64,000 bases of DNA from Fulvia fulva (lineage: Eukaryota > Ascomycota > Dothideomycetes > Mycosphaerellales > Mycosphaerellaceae), in assembly GCF_020509005.1 (NCBI RefSeq), contig NC_063013.1, forward strand, positions 1,178,001-1,242,000. Reading direction: 5' to 3'. The notes beneath the pieces are model-generated. The model ran no database searches. It saw only the letters and a program-made list of their open reading frames with translations, and was not told the origin of the DNA. A program made the translations under genes and the position numbers. Below, piece by piece: positions 35,401 to 45,639 of this stretch; position 1 is the first letter of the stretch; the number at the start of each line of letters is the position of its first letter.

Positions 35401-37450
35401 AAGATGACCGCTACGGAGTATAACTACGAGATCTACGACAAGGAGCTTCTCGCTATCGTTAAAGCTTTTAAAGAGTAGCGCCCCGAGCTCGAAGGCTCTA
35501 CTATACCCGTCTAAGTAAGCTCCGACTATAAGAACCTCGTCTACTTTATAAAGAGTAAGCTACTTAATTATCGCTAGGCCCGCTAGAGCGAGTTCCTCTC
35601 CCGGTTCAACTTTATAATCTCGTATACGCCCGGTAAGGCTAACTCGATAGCCGACGCCCTTACCCGCCGCCCTAGTAACTCTCTAGTTAATCGAAGAGGG
35701 GGCTAGTAAATCGTAGAGCAATAAGTTATTAAAGAGTATAACCTCTCTTCCGAGCTTCGAGAGTACCTATCGAACGGCTAGCCTACGCTCGCCGCTTCCT
35801 TTACTACTTTCGTACTCGCTCCTACCTACCTTAACGAGAGTAACGATGAATCCGAGCCTAAAGAATACGCCTCGGACGCTAAGGACTTGAACGACGATAA
35901 AGAGGGCTTAGTAACGACCGACGGCTTATCCGAATTAGACTTTTAGGGGTTTAATAATAAGGAGTAGCCCGAAGGCATTATAGTACGGGTACGAATAGTA
36001 TACGATACCGACCTAGACGCCTAGGAGTTAGTTCAGGCCCTTAAATCTAGCGCGAGGACATTCCCGGGCTTCTCGCTATCTAAGTACGAGCTCTAGGAAG
36101 GTGTCGTCTACTTCCGTAAGAAGCTTTACGTACCGTAGCCTAAAGGCTCTAATATCCGAGCTAAGATTCTTTAAATCGTCTACGACTCCGCCTCTAGGGG
36201 TCACCTAGGCGTAGCTAAGACCTATAAGCTCCTCGCTAGGTATTACTAGTAGCCGTGATCCTAGAAGGACGTTCGCCGCTACGTACTAAACTACGCTACT
36301 TATCGAAGAGCTAAAGCTAACCGCTACCGCCCCTACGGTCTCTTATACCCTCTCCCGGCTCCTAATCGTCCGTAGAAGCACATTACTATAGACTTTATTA
36401 CCGATCTTCCTTACGGTAAGACCTTTAGCGGCGTAAAGGTAAAGGCCCTTCTAGTAATTATAGACCGTTACTCTAAGGACCGGTATATAATCCCGTACTA
36501 GAGTATAACCGTAAAGAAGACTACTCGCTTATTCTACGAATTCGTCTAGCGCTTTTAAGGCCTCCCGGATAGCATCACCTCTAATAGAGGCTCCTAGTTT
36601 ATCTCGTACTTCTAGAAGCGTCTATATACTATCCTAGGCATTAAGTATAACCTCTCGACTAGTTTTTAGCTATAGACCGATAGCTAGACCGAGATTACGA
36701 ACGCTATCCTCGAATAGGTCCTTCGTTACTTCGTCGACTACTACTAGAAGGATTAGCCTTAGTATATCCCTACGGTAGAGTTCGCTACTCGTAACTAGGA
36801 CTCGGAGACTACTAGCTACTCTTCCTTCTATACTACGAGAGGTTACTACCCTCGTATAGGTATAGAACTAGAAGAGCCTCTCCCGCCTACCGAAGACGTA
36901 AACGAGCAAGTAGTAGACGAGTTCGCTACTATACTCTTATAGATCTATAAAGAAGTCTACGACGAGATAGTATACGTATAAGCAATCTACGAGGATTAAG
37001 CTAATCGTCGTCGCTAGCTAGCTCCCGACTACTAAGTAGGTGATATAGTATACCTTAACTCTAAGAAGATTAAGACGGACCGCCCCTCTAAGAAGCTAAG
37101 CTAGAAGAACCTAGGTCCTTTTAAGATTACCGAGCGTATTAATTTATACGCCTACTATCTAGCTCTTCCTACGAACATAAAGATCTATAACGTCTTCTAT
37201 CCCGTACGCCTTCGGCCGTCGGCTAAGGACCTATTCCTAAACTAAAACTAAGATATACTAGGTCCTCCCGATAAAGTAGAAGTCGACGAGCCGGTTAACC
37301 TACCTTCTAACGACTATACTGTCCGTAAGATCCGGGGAATCCGCGTAGAGCCTAACGATATTAAAGGGCTACCGCCGATTAAGTATAAAGTCGAATAGTA
37401 AGGTTACCCTAAGTAGGATACCTTATAGGAACCTATCTAATATATTATCT
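32440..37450 (+). pseudogene. Gypsy gag-pol remnant with C-terminal chromodomain
   Basis: Readable blocks interrupted by stops: gag at about 32,440-33,640; protease near 33,800 (LIDTSVLG); RT at about 34,440-35,050 with [39 protein letters not shown] and YIDDILVYS; RNase H near 35,300 (SDGVVGGIL); integrase at about 36,170-36,900 with SASRGHLGVAKT, HITMDFITDLP and VIIDRYSKD; chromodomain at about 37,320-37,450 (VRKIRGIRVEP then IKYKVEW*GYPK*DTL*EP). Longest surviving open piece is 34,435-34,635. Chromodomains of such elements bind methylated histone H3 and target heterochromatin (family knowledge). Confidence 0.9.
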
Positions 37451-37661
37451 TTAATCGTTAAGTAATCGAAGAATACTACGCCCGCGTAGACGGCCTAGAG
37501 GTTAATATCGGTAGGCTTTTCGAATCTAAGCTCTTCGACGGGGCTTACTAATAGTATATCGACTATAATATTAGGCCTAAGCCTAGTACTAAAGCTGAAC
37601 ATCCTCGATATATAGAACTACTACGGCTTCGTAGGAACTTAGCTTTGTTCGGGGGGGCTAC

Positions 37662-38218
37662 TATTATAGTCTCCCTATAGAGTGTATAGAAGGTAGGGAT
37701 AGAAGAGCCTTAGAGTGCTTAGAAGTCGTTAAGAAGTGAAAGTCCAGCTTAGTATATAAGCGCTAAGAATTATATACCCCGTAATATTTACTACGGGACC
37801 TAGCCCTCCAAATTCACTACTCTACTAAACCTTAATAGATTCACTTTAGCTCGTAGCTATATAACTTACGGCACTCCCGCGAGTACCCGCGACTACGCTA
37901 GACCCTAAAAGAAGCACGTAGAAGACTCGGAACGTAGGGTAGGTTAGAATAAGGTTTTAAGTAAAGCTACTAAGCGCGGCTTTATATAGGTTAGCCCTGT
38001 TAATACGGGGACACGTACTCGCGAGGGTCTAGCCCTATTAATACGGGGATACGTACTCGCGAGGGTCGCGTATAAATATCCGGCCTTCCCTAGGCCTCTC
38101 TTACTTTCTTCGTCTTTCGTTTTATATAGTAATTATACTATACCCTTTATACCTACACTTCGTACCTATATTCTCGCTTTCACTCTTATATCTTATAGGC
38201 TAGGCTCTCGCCCTAACA
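37662..38218 (+). repeat. Gypsy 3' LTR (557 bp)
   Basis: Partner of 31,854-32,410, same length, followed by the TTAGT target duplication. Confidence 0.95.
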
Positions 38219-38223
38219 TTAGT

Positions 38224-38642
38224 ATTACTAGTAGCTCTATCTTCTACTAACGCTTTCTAAGAGGTATAATATCGATGTCGATATAGCCTACTTTATACGA
38301 ATTAGAAGAGCCTATATTAGCGAGCCTATAGATAGAGTCTCTTACTTATCGTATCTACTAACGTAAGCTAGTACTACCGCCCTTTATAATAGTGTCCTTA
38401 GAGCGATAGTATACGTCCTTTAACTCGTTACTAGCTTCGAAGAAGTTTATACGTAGTATATTAGTTAAGAGGGCTATAATGTTATTGTCTATATCCTCGT
38501 AGCCTTATATAATAAGATATAATATATCTTGTACTTCCTAATATTTACTAACCTAGTCTATATTTAGGCCTAACTAGGTATTAGTATAGATAATTACCTA
38601 CTTATCTATTAAGGGTAGACTAAATAGGTAGTACCTAATAAT
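38224..38642. other. Unassigned RIP-mutated sequence between Gypsy and LINE copies
   Basis: CpA/TpG-poor with no readable protein on either strand. It is the right half of the Gypsy target. Confidence 0.5.
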
Positions 38643-40744
38643 ATAGATAGATTTGTCATTTCTCTATTCTAGGACCCTATTCGGCCTATATAGGTATATA
38701 TCTATTATTATAGATAAAGGGAAACCCGAATAGGTAAAAACCCTTCCCGCCCCCGACTTCTCCTTATCTAGATTAGCTTTCTCTCTAAACGTACGTAGTC
38801 TATATTACTACCCCGTTAGCCCCCGCTCCTAGCCGGTCTCGTCGCGCTACGCCGTATTCTCTCTTCCTATACTACTCCTACTAGGCGGTACTATTCTAGC
38901 TAGCCCTTCTCTAGTATTAAGTTCGTAATACGACGTAGGTCCTTAACGTTATTAAGAAGTGCCCTAATCGTCCGGTTCCTCGCCTTTACTATCTACTCCC
39001 CCCTTCCTAGCGACTACCTCGGATAGACGAGGAGTACGTACCGTATATTCTAGGAGTAATAGCCGTAGGAGTAGCTAGTATTCGTATATTCTAGAACCTT
39101 CCTCTATAATAGGTACCCCGAGAGGCCGATATATTCGCTTCGTAGTTAGGTTACTATACTACTCTATACCCTCGTAAGGCGGTAGTAGATAAGCTTCGGG
39201 GGGTGCTTAACTACGGATTTCGTAGCTAACTATTCCTTAGGTTGTCCCGCTAGCTAAAGGCGTCTACTATACCCTATAACCTAGTTGTTCTACCTCTCTT
39301 TCTATAGTTGCTCTATAAACTATTTCTTACCTTCCTATCGTATTACTAGCTATTTGTTCCTTACCCGGTAGTTCGGCTCGTTTCCGGGTCGAATACCCTT
39401 ATACGCTAGTACTAATTTGCGGGCCCTTACAACTATACTAGCGATGACCTTCTATACTAGGTACTATACCGACTTACCTAGGTAGGAGGTCCGTAGTCCC
39501 TAGATATATAGGTCGATCGGCGGTATAGCGGTCTCGTACTTAAGTATCCTTATTAGTATCGACTTATATACCCCGGTGACCTTCCTTAGGCATTAGTTTT
39601 AGATCTTCGCTAGCGGCGCGACGAGTCCCTTTAATAGGTAGGCCCTCTCGCCTAAGGACTATACTTAGCTACTATAGGTAAGGACTAGCCGTATAATAGC
39701 CGTATATAGAAGTCGTGACTACCGGAAGTCCGCCCCCTATATAGACGTAGTAAGCCTCTAGTATAATACTATATTCTGTTTAGCTTTCCGTAATATTACC
39801 TATACGTGCTTCCTCTACCGTAGCGCCGGGTCTACCTATAGTCCGAGGATCCTAAGCTAATTTGCCGGGTTAGTCGTATACCCCTATATCTAGATAGAAG
39901 CTTATATATTATAGAACCGTAGCCGGCGCGTAAAGTATATTAGATTATACTTTTCTAGGGCAAACCGAGCCCCGTGCCTCCTAGCCTAGTCCTTATAGAT
40001 CTTATACTTCTCTTCTAGTAGCCTATAGTTCTCCTTAGTTAAGGGAGACTACGCTAGAATATTCGTATCGTCTACGAAGCCGCTCGTAGCGGTGTTCTAG
40101 GATTCTAGGGCTAGGAGTAGCGTCGCTATAAAGAAGAGGAACAGAATAGGTACTAGCGTTAAGCCTTACGGGATTCTAGTATAGACTACTTAAAATAGGC
40201 TTTTATACTAGCCGACTAGGATCGACGTACTACGTTTTTAGAGGTAGGACCGTACGAAGTTAATAAGCTACTTAAGGAGTCCTTTCGACCTTAGGATATA
40301 GAGTAGCCGCGGGTATAATACGTAGTCGAAGGCTCCCGATATATCTAGACTAAGTAAGGATACTACCTTGTCCCTATTCTTATACTAGATAGCCTTTACC
40401 TAAGAGGTAATAAGTTCTATCGCGGATAGCGTCGATCGCTATAGGCGCGTACCTATCTAGGTATCCGGGAGTAGGGAGTATTCCTCTACCGCCTCGGAGA
40501 GTCTCGTTATAACTAGCTTCTTAAGCGCCTTCCTAAGAGTGTTAAGGAGCGCAATTAGACGGTACGACTTTACCTACGTATAGTCTTCCTTTTACGGCTT
40601 ACGTAGGACTACTATCGTCGATTGTTTAAATACTATCGGGTAGTATCCGGTCTATAGGTAGGCGTTAAAGATCGCTACGACTACTAGGGCTAGTTAATCT
40701 CTATACTTCTTTAGTAGCTCGTTTAGGATCCTATCCGGCCCCGG
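38643..40744 (-). mobile_element. RIP-mutated, 5'-truncated LINE copy, same family as 50,911-55,874
   Basis: The reverse complement aligns with about 53,760-55,878 of the intact element: (ATAG)n tail first, then 3' UTR, then ORF2 through the RT. Examples are the FVDDTNILA region at about 40,070 and the GIPxGSTLAPILFLFF region at about 40,110-40,180, where the Gln codon is now TAG. Changes are CpA to TpA on both strands. Homology stops sharply at 40,744, at the codons for PGPDG, and no target duplication is seen, so the end may be a deletion or rearrangement. Confidence 0.9.
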
Positions 40745-41843
40745 GTAAGGAAGGAATCGTATTTAGTAAGCTAGCTACGAGATAAGGTAACAAGTCTTAA
40801 CCGCGCTTTCCTACTTATCTAGTACTACCGTAAAGCCTCGTTTCGAGAGGTTAGCCCGAAGCAAAAGCTTCCGTCTACGTCCTCCCTCCCTATTTACTTC
40901 TTAAGCTAATATCTACCTCTATAGGCCTAAGCCCTTTAGTGCTCTCTATTAACCGATATACGTATCCGTCCTCTCGGGCTATATAGATAGTATTAGCCGT
41001 CGCTACTAGTATATACTACGCCCTAGGTTCTGACGCCCTCCGTATTACCGTAGCCTATCTCTAGAAAGCGGCCGTCTATACCTCGTAAGTTTGCTCGGGG
41101 TATATACTACGCCGGGTAGCGTACTCCTTACGTTTCTACCTACTAACTAATATAAAGTTCCTTATTACTCTACCCTCAATCCTCCCCGATTATAGAACTA
41201 ATCTACTTATATTATACGTCTTTTCCCCGTCCTATAAGCCGTCTTTTCCTTACTTAGGCTATCGTCTTTTCCTCGTCGTAATCTGCTATATTAGACTAGG
41301 TACGTTATATAGCGGGATAGGTAGTGCCTTAGGTAAAACCCTCGTTCCTATACCGGGTGTTTAATAGGCCCTTATAGGCTTCGTCGCGTATCTACCTACC
41401 TACCGTATTGCCCGCTAGTAAACACTAGATTATTTCGTAGTCCGCTCGACGCCGTCGTATAGTCCGCTTAGTTGTTGTTCTATAGTCCGCTCGTCTAATA
41501 TTCGTCGCTTAGTCCGCTCGGTTTACGGTCTCCGGAGGTAAAAATTCTATACTTATACTAGAGGTGTCCTATCGAGCGTATAGGCTACGGTTCCGCGCCC
41601 TTCTTATACGTAGAAAGAAGAGGGACTCGCTCCCGATACGAGTACACGCTCGTCGGATAGTTTTTATACCCGTTTTACTAGTAGTCCTCTATTTACCGCG
41701 GCTTCGCCTACGTTACGCGCCCGTCGTACCTACGACGCTCTAGCGTAAGAATACTTAGCTCTCTCGTAGTAAGACGAGAGGTTCGTAGCCGATACTACGT
41801 ATAGGTGATTCTCGTCGTCGACCTACCTAATAATATAGTAATA
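40745..41843. other. Unassigned RIP-mutated repeat DNA left of the pogo element
   Basis: About 1.1 kb of CpA/TpG-poor sequence with no domain I can name. It contains four irregularly spaced TAGTCCGCTCG-like units at 41,431-41,521. Confidence 0.5.
41431..41521. repeat. Irregular cluster of TAGTCCGCTCG motifs
   Basis: Three copies of AGTCCGCTCG plus one AGTCCGCTTAG in about 90 bp, spaced 20-35 bp. The motif resembles the AGCCCGCTCGG unit in the nearby pogo terminal repeats, so it may be the end of a related element. Confidence 0.5.
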
Positions 41844-41884
41844 ACGTACTTTACTACCGAGCGGGCTATACTACCGAGCGGGCT
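41844..41884 (+). repeat. Left terminal inverted repeat of pogo element
   Basis: ACGTACTTTACTACCGAGCG is followed by GGCT and then a second copy of the ACTACCGAGCGGGCT unit. Identical in reverse complement to 45,385-45,425. Confidence 0.92.
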
Positions 41885-41992
41885 CCTATTACTAAGAACT
41901 ATACTACTTCTACTTTAATTACGACGGTATCTTAATATAACGACATCCTATAGAATCGTTACTAGGAGGACAATTCCTCTTTAGATTCCTCG

Positions 41993-42006
41993 CTATCTAG
42001 CAAGTC
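41993..42006 (+). repeat. Left target-site duplication of the 42-kb LINE
   Basis: CTATCTAGCAAGTC here is repeated at 44,442-44,455 after the element's CTAT tail. Confidence 0.88.
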
Positions 42007-44441
42007 CCCACACAGGACAGAAACATGCTGCCCCAGTTTCCAAACATTGAAGACCAGGAAGGAGTAATCCAACACACTCTCCCAGGAAAGGCACAGGCAT
42101 TGGGGAAACATTTCTTTGGCACACAGGTAGAAGCTGACCTGCAGGATCTGGAGGGCAGTGTGTATCCAACACCACTAGAGCAATCCTGCACAGTGGGAGA
42201 GGGAGAGATCAAGAGCATCATTAAGACACTCTCAGGAAACAAGGCCCCAGGACCAGATGGGATTCCAAACTTGTTCATCAAGACATGCAAGGACCAGATC
42301 TCCCCTGCACTGTCAAACATCTTTTCACAGTGCATGGCCCAAGGACACTGCCCTAAACACTTTAAGGAGTCACTGACTGTGGTCTTGAGAAAACCACAGA
42401 AAGAGGACTACACAAAGCTAAAGGCATACAGACCTATTGCCTTGCTCAACACACTAGGCAAACTCCTGGAAAAGATCATAGCAGAAAGGCTGACAAACCT
42501 AGCTGAAGAACATGGAATCCTTCCTGAAGAACAGATGGGAGGCAGGAAACAAAGATCAACACTAACAGCTGTGGAACTTATCACAGAGCAGATCAAGACC
42601 CTATGGCACTTTGGGAACAACAAAGCAGCCACACTCCTCTCACTAGACATATCAGGAGCCTTTGACAATGTCTCACGCCAGAGGCTGATCCACATCCTGA
42701 AACAGAAGGCTATCCCTAACTGGACAGTCCAGTTTATCCAGTCCTTCCTCAGAGGCAGAACCACAAGACTAAGACTGGGCAGATACAAATCTGACAGCAT
42801 GCCTACAGAGACAGGAATCCCACAGGGATCAACAATGTCTCCAATCCTGTTTCTCCTCTTTATGGCAGACCTGCCAGCAAAGCTAAACTCCAGAAACACA
42901 TCAGCCTCAGGGTTTGTAGATGACACAAACATCCTAGCCTGGTCAGACAGCACAGAAGAGAACTGCAGAATCTTGCAGAAGAAACACAAGGAATGTGAGG
43001 AATGGGCCAGGAAACATGGAGCCAGATTTGCCCCAGAGAAGTATCAACTCATCCACTTCAGTAGAGCCAGAAACAGACACAATATGCAAGCCCCAATCAC
43101 TATTCAGGGACACACAACAGAACCCTCAAGTGAATTAAGGGTGCTAGGAATATGGATGGATCCAAAGCTCAGCTGGGGACCACAGGTCAAGAAAGCACAG
43201 GCAAGAGCAGACAACAACAGGCAATCAATTGACAGGCTTACAGCCTCCACATGGGGAGCCACATTTGCGAAAGCAAAGGTTATGTACAAGGCCATTGTGA
43301 AGCCAGCCATGCTATATGGAGCCCAGATCTGGTCAGCCCAAGACAAGATCCCAAAGAGAATTGCAGATCCCATCAGCAGAGCCCAAGCCTCCTGTCTGAA
43401 AAAGGTGCTTGGAGCATACAAGTCAACTCCAACAAGGGTGGTCGAAATGGAGTCTGGCTCCCCACCAGCCAAGCTCTACCTTCAAGGGTTGAGATACCAG
43501 TATGCAGGAAAGACGTCTGCATACCCAGCCCAGCTAGTAATCCAGAAGGCAGTCAACAAAACCAGGAGCCAGTGCACAAGAAGGCACAGACAAGCAAGAC
43601 CCAATCCAGCCCCACAGAAGCAGCAGGACCTGCAGAAGTTCAAAGAACTAACAGAACAGCTGCACCTAGCCCAGCAGGAACAGGACAGAAGGGCTCAAGG
43701 GAGAGGATCAGCAGCCAGCCAAGGGAAGAAGCAACAGTCTCTAGCTGAAAGGATGGCAGGACTCCTCTGGAAGACTGAATGGACAAGAACCCCACAGAGG
43801 CCAGGAACCCCAAAGGCACTCCAACAGTTTGGTAGCCACAACTACCTACTGTACTCAGACCTGACTAGGTCAGAAGCAAGCATAGCAATACAAATCCGCT
43901 CTGAACACATCGGAGTCAGGGCATACCTGCATCAGAGAAAAGTCCCAGGTATCGAAGACAAGAGTTGCCCATGCGGCTACCTGTCCCAGAATGTCGAACA
44001 TAGACTTCTGGTTTGCAAAGAATGGAGTACAGGGAGAGGTGAATGGAGGGCAAGGGCAAGGAACAGAAACTTCCAAGCCATGATCAGCAATAAGGGAGAC
44101 CTCCAGAGAATTACAAGGTGGATCATCCACCAAGGATTTTTGGAGCAGTTCTCTCTTACTAGGGAAACAGAGAGATGGATTGAGGAGAGAAAGAAGGAGG
44201 AGGAGAGCAGGAAGAGGGGGACAACTCTAGGGTTGCAGACAAGGTAGTCAGAGGCTAACCACCATGACACTAGTGCACCCTAATGGAAGGAAAACTGAGA
44301 ACTCATGGCAAGGAAGCTATTAGAGAAGGAGAGGAGGTTTTTACCTAGGAATAGGTTTCCTACCTTATGCAGTAACATATATAGACATAAACCCGCATGG
44401 GCCGGAGGGCACCACAACGGGTAAATGAATTATCTATCTAT
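42007..44441 (+). mobile_element. 5'-truncated but un-RIPed LINE inserted in the pogo element
   Basis: Flanked by the 14-bp duplication CTATCTAGCAAGTC. Starts inside ORF2 just before the RT, and ends with a short 3' UTR and a (TATC)n tail at about 44,430-44,445. CpA and TpG are plentiful, so it has not been hit by RIP, unlike all surrounding DNA. CpG is instead rare. Protein similarity to ORF2 at 52,384-55,701 is clear along its length, so the two are relatives in one LINE lineage but distinct subfamilies. Confidence 0.93.
42025..44247 (+). CDS. LINE ORF2 fragment: reverse transcriptase and C-terminal zinc motif
   Basis: Open frame of 740 aa. It is open back to the element's first base (PTQDRN precedes the Met), so the ATG is internal and the endonuclease domain was lost by 5' truncation. 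RT blocks: NKAPGPDGIPN, YRPIALLNTLGKLLEK, LSLDISGAFDNVS, TGIPQGSTMSPILFLLFMA and the catalytic FVDDTNILAW. A CCHC-like motif (CPCGY...H...C) follows near residue 655, as in the intact relative, and the basic/acidic C-terminus ends TLGLQTR. Arg is almost always AGA/AGG and CpG is rare, unlike the neighbouring LINE. It lacks endonuclease and ORF1, so it could not move by itself; expression is doubtful without a promoter. Confidence 0.9.
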   Translation: MLPQFPNIEDQEGVIQHTLPGKAQALGKHFFGTQVEADLQDLEGSVYPTPLEQSCTVGEGEIKSIIKTLSGNKAPGPDGIPNLFIKTCKDQISPALSNIFSQCMAQGHCPKHFKESLTVVLRKPQKEDYTKLKAYRPIALLNTLGKLLEKIIAERLTNLAEEHGILPEEQMGGRKQRSTLTAVELITEQIKTLWHFGNNKAATLLSLDISGAFDNVSRQRLIHILKQKAIPNWTVQFIQSFLRGRTTRLRLGRYKSDSMPTETGIPQGSTMSPILFLLFMADLPAKLNSRNTSASGFVDDTNILAWSDSTEENCRILQKKHKECEEWARKHGARFAPEKYQLIHFSRARNRHNMQAPITIQGHTTEPSSELRVLGIWMDPKLSWGPQVKKAQARADNNRQSIDRLTASTWGATFAKAKVMYKAIVKPAMLYGAQIWSAQDKIPKRIADPISRAQASCLKKVLGAYKSTPTRVVEMESGSPPAKLYLQGLRYQYAGKTSAYPAQLVIQKAVNKTRSQCTRRHRQARPNPAPQKQQDLQKFKELTEQLHLAQQEQDRRAQGRGSAASQGKKQQSLAERMAGLLWKTEWTRTPQRPGTPKALQQFGSHNYLLYSDLTRSEASIAIQIRSEHIGVRAYLHQRKVPGIEDKSCPCGYLSQNVEHRLLVCKEWSTGRGEWRARARNRNFQAMISNKGDLQRITRWIIHQGFLEQFSLTRETERWIEERKKEEESRKRGTTLGLQTR

Positions 44442-44455
44442 CTATCTAGCAAGTC
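44442..44455 (+). repeat. Right target-site duplication of the 42-kb LINE
   Basis: CTATCTAGCAAGTC, identical to 41,993-42,006. The leading CTAT merges with the element's tail. Confidence 0.88.
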
Positions 44456-44779
44456 TATTTAATAGGTACGTACGTTATGCCCCGACTCGCTATATTACTT
44501 ATAGCGTCGTAGCCTTAGTACTAGCCGAATACTATCTAGCGACTCTCTACTCACTTCCTACCTCCTAGTATCCTCTAGAGGTATTAATTACGACGCCTTA
44601 TCGAAGGTTAGAGACCCTCTAGACTAAATGTACTTACGCTTTCGTACTTCCCGCTATATAAGGACCTCGTTAGACTTACGTAGCTTACTAATCTCGCTTC
44701 GTATAAGAGCTATCTAATACGCTATCTCTCTACTCCCTCTCTATTACCCTATTAAACGACCTTCCTCTTTCTACTACGC

Positions 44780-45340
44780 CTTTCTAAACCCGTAACGACG
44801 CTCTAAGACGTAATAACACCTATTATAAACCCTATCTCGTCGAAGTTATAGGTGTCCTAGTTAAGGATACTATACTTCTCCTTTATATTACCTATAAGTA
44901 AGAACTACTTCTTAATAACGTCTAGATCTTCTATTAGTACTCGCTAACGATCGTATCTACGTGTTATACGAACCTTTAGCTTACGATACCGCCTAATAAA
45001 CCTGTCTGTCTAATTAAGACTAGCGGGCTTAAGACCCTTCTCTTATAGTAATACATCGGCTATTACTCGTATACTAGCCTTTAATAGCGGGAAACCTCTA
45101 AGATCTAGCTCGAGTATATACTTAAGTATTACCCTCTCTTCTAGCTCTATAAGCTTCTTCAAATTAGGCTCGTAGTCACCCCGAGAAGGTCGTCTATTCA
45201 ATCGATACCCTAGTATAGTTCGAGACGCGTTATATACCTTTATAGTAAGTCGATTCGTAATTATCGTATCGCCTTTCGTAGCCTAGATAGCTAAGGTTAG
45301 TTTAGCCTCGTTAAAAGACAATATACGCTATAATAGTAGT
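44780..45340 (-). pseudogene. pogo/Fot1 transposase remnant (N-terminal part)
   Basis: The minus strand reads RTILGYRLNRRPSRGDYEPN, then ILELDLRGFPLLKASIRVIA, then DRFIRRYRKLKVRITRRYDR and YNFDEIGFIIGVITS, which match the HTH_CENPB region and the first catalytic Asp block (NFDETGF) of pogo/Fot1 transposases. Stops replace Gln/Trp codons. After about 44,790 the expected rest of the DDE core is not recognisable, so an internal deletion is likely. Confidence 0.82.
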
Positions 45341-45384
45341 TATATAGCTATATCTATAGAAGTAGTATAGCTCTTAGTAAAAAT

Positions 45385-45425
45385 AGCCCGCTCGGTAGTA
45401 TAGCCCGCTCGGTAGTAAAGTACGT
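45385..45425 (-). repeat. Right terminal inverted repeat of pogo element
   Basis: Exact reverse complement of 41,844-41,884; followed by TA. Confidence 0.92.
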
Positions 45426-45639
45426 TATAGTAAGTAATATTAATACTAGAATAAGTATAAGTAGGTATAATATTGACCTTTCTTCGAAGTAAAGTAGAAG
45501 TATTTCTAAACTACTAGTTCTTTATCCTTATCTCGTATTATAAGGTTACGTAACTTATTAATTAGTAGCTTACCGGCTCTAAGTAGTATTTAGAAGTAGT
45601 TAAGCTACTATTGCCTAAAAAATAGTAAACGACGGGACG

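Larger units (their letters stand above)
31854..38218 (+). mobile_element. Complete Gypsy chromovirus, RIP-degraded, with both LTRs and target duplication
   Basis: 6,365 bp bounded by two 557-bp LTRs and by the 5-bp duplication TTAGT (31,849-31,853 and 38,219-38,223). The LTRs begin TATTATAG (TGTTATAG before RIP, by inference) and end CCCTAACA; a G-run polypurine tract (GGGGGGG, 37,651-37,657) precedes the 3' LTR. The internal plus strand shows gag, protease, RT, RNase H, integrase and a terminal chromodomain, the order of fungal chromoviruses. TAG/TAA stops at former Gln and Trp codons silence it. Confidence 0.95.
41844..45425 (-). mobile_element. pogo/Fot1-like DNA transposon, RIP-degraded, split by a LINE insertion
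   Basis: Perfect 41-bp terminal inverted repeats at 41,844-41,884 and 45,385-45,425, flanked by TA. Without the inserted LINE (about 42,007-44,455) the element is only about 1.1 kb, shorter than typical Fot1 elements of about 1.9 kb, so it probably has an internal deletion. The minus strand encodes the N-terminal half of a pogo transposase with RIP stops. Confidence 0.85.

Noticed and set aside
42408..42989. Minus-strand 193-codon frame within the CpG-poor LINE
   Set aside because: It is a shadow of the RT frame, open because of the LINE's codon bias.
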